Below are positions 58,161 through 64,000 of a stretch of 64,000 nt of DNA, one piece after another. Where the stretch lies: assembly GCA_030077755.1 (NCBI GenBank), contig JAQJZZ010000008.1, positions 3,038,001-3,102,000 on the forward strand, read 5' to 3'. The stretch's first letter is position 1. Each line of letters begins with the position of its first letter. A program made the translations under genes and the position numbers. A model generated the notes under the pieces. The model saw nothing but the letters and a program-made list of their open reading frames with translations. It had not been told where the DNA came from and did not search any database. Origin of the DNA: Filosporella fistucella (lineage: Eukaryota; Ascomycota; Leotiomycetes; Helotiales).

Positions 58161-58858
58161 ACGACATGCAGAAGGTGCTGCGGAAATGCACAATAATCAA
58201 AACACGCTCTGTGATTTGATCATTTGAAGTTCTGAATTGGCGTATGCGTTGGCCTAGGAATAATGGAAATATTAAAACAATACAAGTCAAGCCGTTGCTA
58301 ATTTCCTTTCTTCATTCATGCTATTTGGAAGTAATTTAACCTAAATTCCTAGCATTGTACGGGCCCCTCTGACTTAAAATACGCCATAACCCTCTAAATC
58401 TACGTAAAATCGATTTTGGGACAAGTCGATTGACGTGTAACTTAATTCTACCGCGTCCTCCCCGTGTGTAATCTCGCTAAGCCGTCTCGTTGTATAGCTT
58501 CCTATGCAGAATTTCTTTCCTACTTCCTCGTTCCCCATTTTTAATCCTTCAAAAAGGAGGAGCAAGGTAAGTGAAAATATAAGTGTAGGAAAGGAAAGCA
58601 GGGAGGGAGAGCAGGAAGGAAGAGCAGGAAGGGAGAGCGGTGAGTGTAGGAAGAGAGTTCTACACAACTAATAAGACGATTAGATCGATTATTGCTATTT
58701 CAGATTTTGCACAGTTAATAGCTATTATCGATTTTGTATGGACTTGGAGGGTCATGGCGGATTATCAGTTATAGTGGCTCGTAATTGACTACTTGTCCAA
58801 CATCTGTCCCAGCTCTTGCGCCCATTCTCTCGAATACCTCTCCAGTCATCCAGTTTCT
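58161..58858. other. Convergent 3' region with purine-rich repeat
   Basis: Nothing coding recognised. About 58,590-58,645 is a purine-rich imperfect tandem repeat of AGAGCAGGAAGG-type units. Confidence 0.45.
58590..58645. repeat. Purine-rich imperfect tandem repeat
   Basis: Two to three copies of a 12-14 base unit (GAGCAGGAAGG and variants) on the plus strand, between two gene 3' ends. Confidence 0.5.
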
Positions 58859-59703
58859 TTAACACTTTGTACCAGGATAGACATTACGTGGTCTAGCAAC
58901 AATGATGTTCATCCAAGTTCTGTTAATGTCGAACAGCTGACCACTAACATATCCAATATCTGGATGCGCTCTACTCTTGAAATGGCAATAGTCGGCAATC
59001 CCACCAGCATATTCTGCTACCCATAAAGTCGGAGTATAAAGATCTTCGTTGCGCTATTTTCATCTCAGATCAGCTTCAAATATCGCAGTGAAAGAGGAGA
59101 ATCTTTCTGCGGGATATCATGGTCGACTTACATCATGACACAAAAAGATAGCTGAGTTGTAAGAACAAGATACACGAGAACATAATCCAATTCCTGGTGA
59201 GAGATGAAGTGTGCCACCAATGCGCTTCAGGTATTCGATCCCATCACGAATGATTGATGACTCTGCCCAGTCCTCGTTTCCAGAGAAGGCGCCACAAGTT
59301 GGAGGCCAGGCCTTAGATAATGAATCAGTAACAGCAATTTAGGCCAGAAGAATTAGCCATGTACTCACTGATACACCACGTCTTGCAAGTGGGCTCATGT
59401 CAGAATCTCTCCGTACAGGAGCGGACCCAAGATTTAAGGAATCAAAATCAGGGTTCAGTCTGATAATTTGGCCATAGATCGACTAATAGATTTTTTTAGC
59501 GTTTCTCTCGTGGTGTAATGATCAAGACGTACTTCTACGGTTCCATTGAGGGATACATTTGGTCCATTGCGGGTGACTGGACCAATCCAATTCACGCCCT
59601 CTACAATCGTGTAACCTGCAAGAGCTCCTTCTGTCTCCGGTGCTGGGAGAGCATGTGCAAATAAAGTAAAGGCAGCTGCCAAGAAGGTTTTTTGGAACAT
59701 CAT
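58859..59703 (-). CDS. Small secreted cysteine-containing protein
   Basis: 218 residues from four exons: 59703-59533, 59482-59369, 59311-59135 and 59053-58859. Signal peptide MMFQKTFLAAAFTLFAHALP. After a propeptide-like part with PLARRGVS comes the mature region AWPPTCGAFSGNEDW, IIRDGIEYLKRIGG, CSRVSCSYNSAIFLCHD and a C-terminal GTKC. The block RVSCSYNSAIxxCxD recurs, as I recall, in many secreted proteins of plant-associated fungi with no known activity, and the six Cys probably form disulphides. All introns (50, 57 and 81 bases) are in phase 0; the second ends in AAG. It could be an effector or an antimicrobial protein; nothing here decides. Confidence 0.75.
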
Positions 59704-62239
59704 GTCTGCTGTAGGAGTATTGAGATGGTGATAAAACAAAGATGATAAGTTCGAAGCTTCTTTAGCAGTAACTTGGAGAGGAGTATGAGTTGGTGATAGT
59801 CTCGATATATATAGGCAAAGACTAGACGGAGTGGTCTCGTCCGTGGTAAGGATGGATGCTAGCTTTTTGCATGCCTTCCGGGCAAAAGAGTAGGTTTTAC
59901 TGCAGCTCTTGTGTAGAATATGGCTAAGTCCGTTAGTAATTTTGCTCTGCAGATTTTACCACCAGAAACAATTGTCAAGCGGAGTATACCATGCACGTTG
60001 GCACTTCCACGGTCTCCGAAGTTTCGACCTTTTCGTCAAGGTTCCTCTCGTTGAATCATGTTCTGACACTATTGGTCAGCTTATGAGAAACGAAGAAGAC
60101 GCCAATTTGCCGGTGGCTGTGCCACTTGATCCTTCGAAGCAGCCATCCTGCATTGCATGTGGAAAGAGTTCAGCTATACTAATAATTACTATCTCTTCTA
60201 ATTTTGCATAATGTCAGATAGTTGAGCATCCAAAGAAGAAAGTTGTGGCGCACTGATCTGGCTCTTTTCTTTCCTCTTTCTATATAAAAAAAAATGATTA
60301 GGGTTGAGTTACACTTGTTTGTCTTCTCTTCTCTGCACCATTTTAAACTCCCAGGGCTTGCATCACTATCACTACCACTAATAACAAGTCAATTTTATCG
60401 CTAACTCAGTGCAACAGCCTCGCTCAGATCCAAATCTAAAATTCAACTCCGGAAGAGCCGGCGAAGTGGTGCGTTCTGTATATGAAATGGAGCAACGCAG
60501 CAGATTCGTCGGACTCACGAGCTCCATCTCTCGATAAAAGCCACCCGCATAGACCACTTTGCGGAAGTCGACTTTAAAGAGACTCGTTTCAGTCCATGAG
60601 CGCATCGGATGTAACAGTAGATTAGAGCCGTTTGCTACGCCGCAACCATGCCTGGAAGAGTTTTCCTGCTGGATAAAAGATGCATTTGGGAATGCTGTGA
60701 AGATAGATTGCCAGAAGATTTTAATTGGAGATTGGAACGACAAGGTACCGAAATATATGTAAAGTGACGCTGATGAAGGCAGGTCGATGGGTTTGTATCC
60801 GCCTTTGACCTTGACTTGACCTGTACACGCAGCGTACCAAAGATATCTTTTGCACTTAGATAAAACATCATCAAGTAGCGGAATTATGTAGTATTTACCA
60901 AGTATAAATTGGTGAGAGGCAATCGAATAAGGACGCTTTTGTTGTCTTGTTCCGTGAAGCTGTTGAGACATGACATGGAAGTCGGGATTGTGATTAAGCG
61001 AAAAGAAAAGGGGCAGGGAAATTTCCGTGCCTTATCGGTGTAACACTAATATAAAGCTGAAGAGCATTAGCACATATAGAAACTTTTATTAGCGGCGTGC
61101 GGATTAGAGAACCCGAGCCCGGGCGGGAGTTGGGGTCCGTCATGTTTCTCTAGAATGATTCGAAGAATTTCTATATCCAAGATTGCCTCCTTTTGATGCC
61201 TGTGAGATGCTGTACCAAAATGTAATTTCTTGAAACGAGATATTGTCCTTTCCCTGGTCCCCAACATCATCCGCGCTCTTATATATTCTCTGCCACCCTT
61301 GTCCATAAATTCCTATCCCTCGTCATCCGAAATACTTTCAATATGGCCGCCTCCCGTCCCTTAACCTATCCCATCTTTCCCCAAAATCTCATCCAAAATA
61401 GACTCTTCAATTATATCCTCATTTTCATCCCTCTATAGCTGATATCCAATCCTCGGCGAATCTGTATTTCCGCCCACTATCCCACATCGACGAACGGCAT
61501 CCGCTGCCATGCACACCGTCTCGGCAGCATCCATTCTTCCAGAAGCTCTTGTAGTCTGTTCCTACTGTCGAGAGTATGCTCGAAAAGCATGTTTGGGTGA
61601 TAATCTTTGTTCATGACGAAGAAATATTTGCAGGTAGTCCGAGACAGGTTGAGATGGCTGGACAGAGATGATCGAATATGAGGGGTTAGATCTCGGTTGG
61701 TAGGTTTGAGAGATTGGAGGTGTGCTGAGAGGTAAGAGTGAGGATGGAGACTTTGTGATTAAAGATGTCTTGTCGAGCGGCTGGTGGTGGGATGTAATTT
61801 CTGCTGAAATCCTGTTAACATATCGTCCAAACTTGAGATCAGGTGGGAAGGAGCGACCCACTTTGGCTTCCCTCCAAAATAATCTCTCCTTCTCTGTTTC
61901 TTCTCGCCTCTCACCACCCAAAATTTGCATTCCAGCAGCGAAATAGAGGTGTCTATACCTGTCATCCTGCTTTTAAATCTATGCGCCGCCTCATGATCAC
62001 ATTCCGGCTCATAGAATGGATTGCTCACTCAGAAAGCAGCAAGGCCAAGCATACTGAAGATCCAAAAAGGAGCTGCAGTTTCCAAGTAAAGTTGATTTCG
62101 TATAAAGTAAGGTTCGACGCAGGTATGCAATTTCTACCACGGCTGTCTAACCAACCACCCTCTCAGATACACCACCAACTCCTCTACCATTTCTATCATT
62201 GAATTCTATAATCCATAACCAATCTATCATAGCTCCCAC
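59704..62239. other. 2.5 kb with one doubtful frame
   Basis: Apart from the frame at 60378-60971 listed separately, no gene is supported. Frames near 61.6-62.0 kb overlap each other in several phases and have no family marks. Confidence 0.4.
60378..60971 (-). CDS. Doubtful ORF, 197 residues
   Basis: Open frame with an ATG at 60971. The start (MSQQLHGTRQQKRPYSI) has no signal peptide. Parts such as SWTETSLFKVDFRKVVYAGG distantly recall the DFGWG region of fungal acyltransferases of the BAHD type, which would make it a remnant, but the similarity is weak. It may also be chance. Confidence 0.25.
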   Translation of the reverse strand: MSQQLHGTRQQKRPYSIASHQFILGKYYIIPLLDDVLSKCKRYLWYAACTGQVKVKGGYKPIDLPSSASLYIYFGTLSFQSPIKIFWQSIFTAFPNASFIQQENSSRHGCGVANGSNLLLHPMRSWTETSLFKVDFRKVVYAGGFYREMELVSPTNLLRCSISYTERTTSPALPELNFRFGSERGCCTELAIKLTCY

Positions 62240-63148
62240 TCATCCATAATACTCAGCCAATGAATATTGCCAAATACTCGTCTGCTGCCAGAAATCCCTC
62301 CAACTCTCGAATTCTTCATGGCGATCCTTATCGTTTTCAATTGCTTCTACAGCCTTGGCATCCCATTCTTTGCCCAAGTTGTATGGGTTTGGAAGCAAGT
62401 ACATTGGCTCTTGACTCGTCACGCCACTGACCTCCGGGAAGTATTTGGAGAGTTCGTAGTCGATGTATCGTCTTTGAAGGCGTTCTTCAGCTCTATTGTC
62501 CGTATGAGAAGATCCATAGATGTTTTTGTTGAGAAATCGCCAATGACCGCGGTTCATTTGTTGATTCGATTCCTCTTTGGCCGAGGAGCTGGTTGTTGTA
62601 GATAGAGTGACGGACGAGCAATTACGCTCCCAGGGACTTTGTATTTTATAAGATTTGATAGAGCCATCCACAACTGATATGCGTTCGCCATTGACCATTG
62701 ATGCTGATAAGCGGTAGAGGGGTCCAATCCAAGGCGCAAGAAGTTGGGAGAATAGCATAGGTGATGGATGTCCAACAAGAGGTGATGCTTCAAGTTGGTA
62801 CATTGGCAATGGCTCGGGGAATTTTTTCTTGTAGGCGCCAAACATCGTCTTGCAGGTCAGGCCGAGAAGAGTTGCGTCTCCAACAGTGCATTGATCGAGA
62901 ATGCAGAGAAGCATATCATTGTTGAGAATCTTCAAGATTAGATCCTTCTTGGTTCGGTGCTTAGAAGCACATTTCACATTTTGTTGAATAGCTGTGACAT
63001 GTTAGTCTCGGACTTCGACCGCATTGGAATTATCCTCACATCTTTCTCTCAAGATCAGAGCTCCTTCATTGTCCTCGAACTGTTCGATCTTAATATTTCC
63101 GTCCTTATGGACAGTATTGCTCATGGGTTGGGAGGCTAGTGAAGACAT
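62240..63148 (-). CDS. F-box-like protein
   Basis: 286 residues from exons 63148-63040 and 62991-62240; the intron is GTGAGG, branch GACTAAC, GTCACAG, phase 1. Residues about 50-85 read LILKILNNDMLLCILDQC and TLLGLTCKTM, the helices of a degenerate F-box as found in many fungal F-box-like proteins. The remainder has no recognised repeat; it is Trp/Tyr-rich near the C-terminus (WRDFWQQTSIWQYSLAEYYG). F-box proteins bring substrates to SCF ubiquitin ligases, but whether this one binds Skp1 is not shown. The ATG at 63148 is the first in frame. Confidence 0.65.
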
Positions 63149-64000
63149 CTTGACTAAGTGTTTGTAAGAAGTGAAGAATATGGACGATGGCGAGGACAGG
63201 GAAACTTATAACCCCTGAAGCTGGTTGTTGATGTTGGTTGCGAGGAAGGATCTACGCTGGTAGGAAGATGTTCACTTATACTTGAGAAGTGACTGATACT
63301 TACTGCCATTCAGTCCATTTCCCAATTGTGGATCTAGATATGACAGCATCTACATTCCATTTGTATCTAGCTATGATTTAGTCTTTCTAGAAATTCTTGC
63401 CTGTTAAGAGACAAGAATTTTGACAATAATGCGTAATTTCTTCAGTTTAGCATATGTCACGGTGTGGTGACTTTAGTGTGTAGATGACCTTGTAGCCAAG
63501 TTGTCGGACAGCACGTGACGAAGAATGGAGATAGAAAGTTGTACATATTTGAAACAAGAACGATGTGGCACTGGAGCGGGCAGATTACTGACTCAATTTC
63601 ACAGGAAATTTGCCGGAATTGCCACACGTTCTATCTTCAACACATAGACGACAGGTAACTACATACCTTAAGGGAAGGCGGCATATGGTCACGTGTTGGA
63701 CATAGATCCACGCACATTGTTAAGGTACCGAGTAACTGAAACTTCCACACGAAGTCTTCCTGTCCATTTTGGGTCTTCGATGGTATTCAAACAGAAACTT
63801 TCATAATATAAGCAGATGGCGATCTCGCAATGCGGTTTTCAAAGTCTGATACACATATTTAGATTTCCATCAAGAGAACACTGCCGTACTTAATTTTTCA
63901 TCATTGCGATTTTGAACAATCTATTGATAGCTACGACCCCATTAAGAATTGGAAATGGCTGCTAAATTATCATAATGAGCCTGATTTCACGTTACACGTG
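63149..64000. other. Right flank, 852 bases, no gene recognised
   Basis: Upstream region of the F-box-like gene. Only short frames; a gene beyond the window edge may have its promoter here. Confidence 0.35.

Noticed and set aside
59909..60211. 100-codon frame on the plus strand
   Set aside because: No homology recognised, odd composition and no promoter-like context; likely chance.
61562..62028. Overlapping frames of 89-122 codons on the minus strand
   Set aside because: They overlap in different phases, lack family resemblance and give no convincing splice join.

Overview
This is a piece of nuclear chromosome from a filamentous ascomycete (Pezizomycotina). Signs of this are the many short introns (mostly 46-90 bases) with GT..CTRAY..AG signals, and the fungal gene families present: HET-domain proteins, Zn2Cys6 regulator, M28 and GH105 secreted enzymes, DHA1/ACS transporters. 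A leotiomycete is my best guess, by overall feel only. All intron-containing genes were assembled by eye from splice signals and reading-frame phase; coordinates are the outer limits of the coding region, with exon boundaries in the evidence.

Layout. 0.3-5 kb: a DHA1 drug-type MFS transporter and a secreted clan-A-like glycoside hydrolase. 5-11.5 kb: two large paralogous coiled-coil proteins that share a short Trp/Phe/Pro module I cannot assign to a known family. 12-17 kb: a compact housekeeping block (tubulin cofactor A, THO complex subunit 7, elongin A, NEDD8 and a hypothetical protein ending 13 bases before NEDD8). 17.7-26 kb: a secreted M28 aminopeptidase, a secreted domain of the carbohydrate-binding type, and a divergent pair of GH105 hydrolase and ACS-family MFS transporter, which together suggest plant cell-wall or protein breakdown. 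26.5-37.6 kb: a coiled-coil protein, an intact HET gene between AT-rich blocks, an 11-exon gene for a 1204-residue protein with an HExxH zinc-peptidase-like motif, and a hypothetical protein.

37.7-48.3 kb is largely a gene graveyard: a GH18 chitinase pseudogene with several stops and frameshifts, a WSC-domain remnant, a long stretch without recognisable genes and an N-terminally truncated HET gene. A MARVEL-like membrane protein and a quinone-oxidoreductase-like enzyme lie among them. 49-63 kb: a CorA magnesium transporter, an HD-domain (cyanamide hydratase-like) protein, a Zn2Cys6 regulator divergent from an MFS transporter, a small secreted cysteine-containing protein, and an F-box-like protein.

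The strongest candidates for undescribed biology are the HExxH protein at 31.2-35.4 kb and the paralogous module proteins at 5-11.5 kb. No tRNA, rRNA, CRISPR or intact transposon was found.
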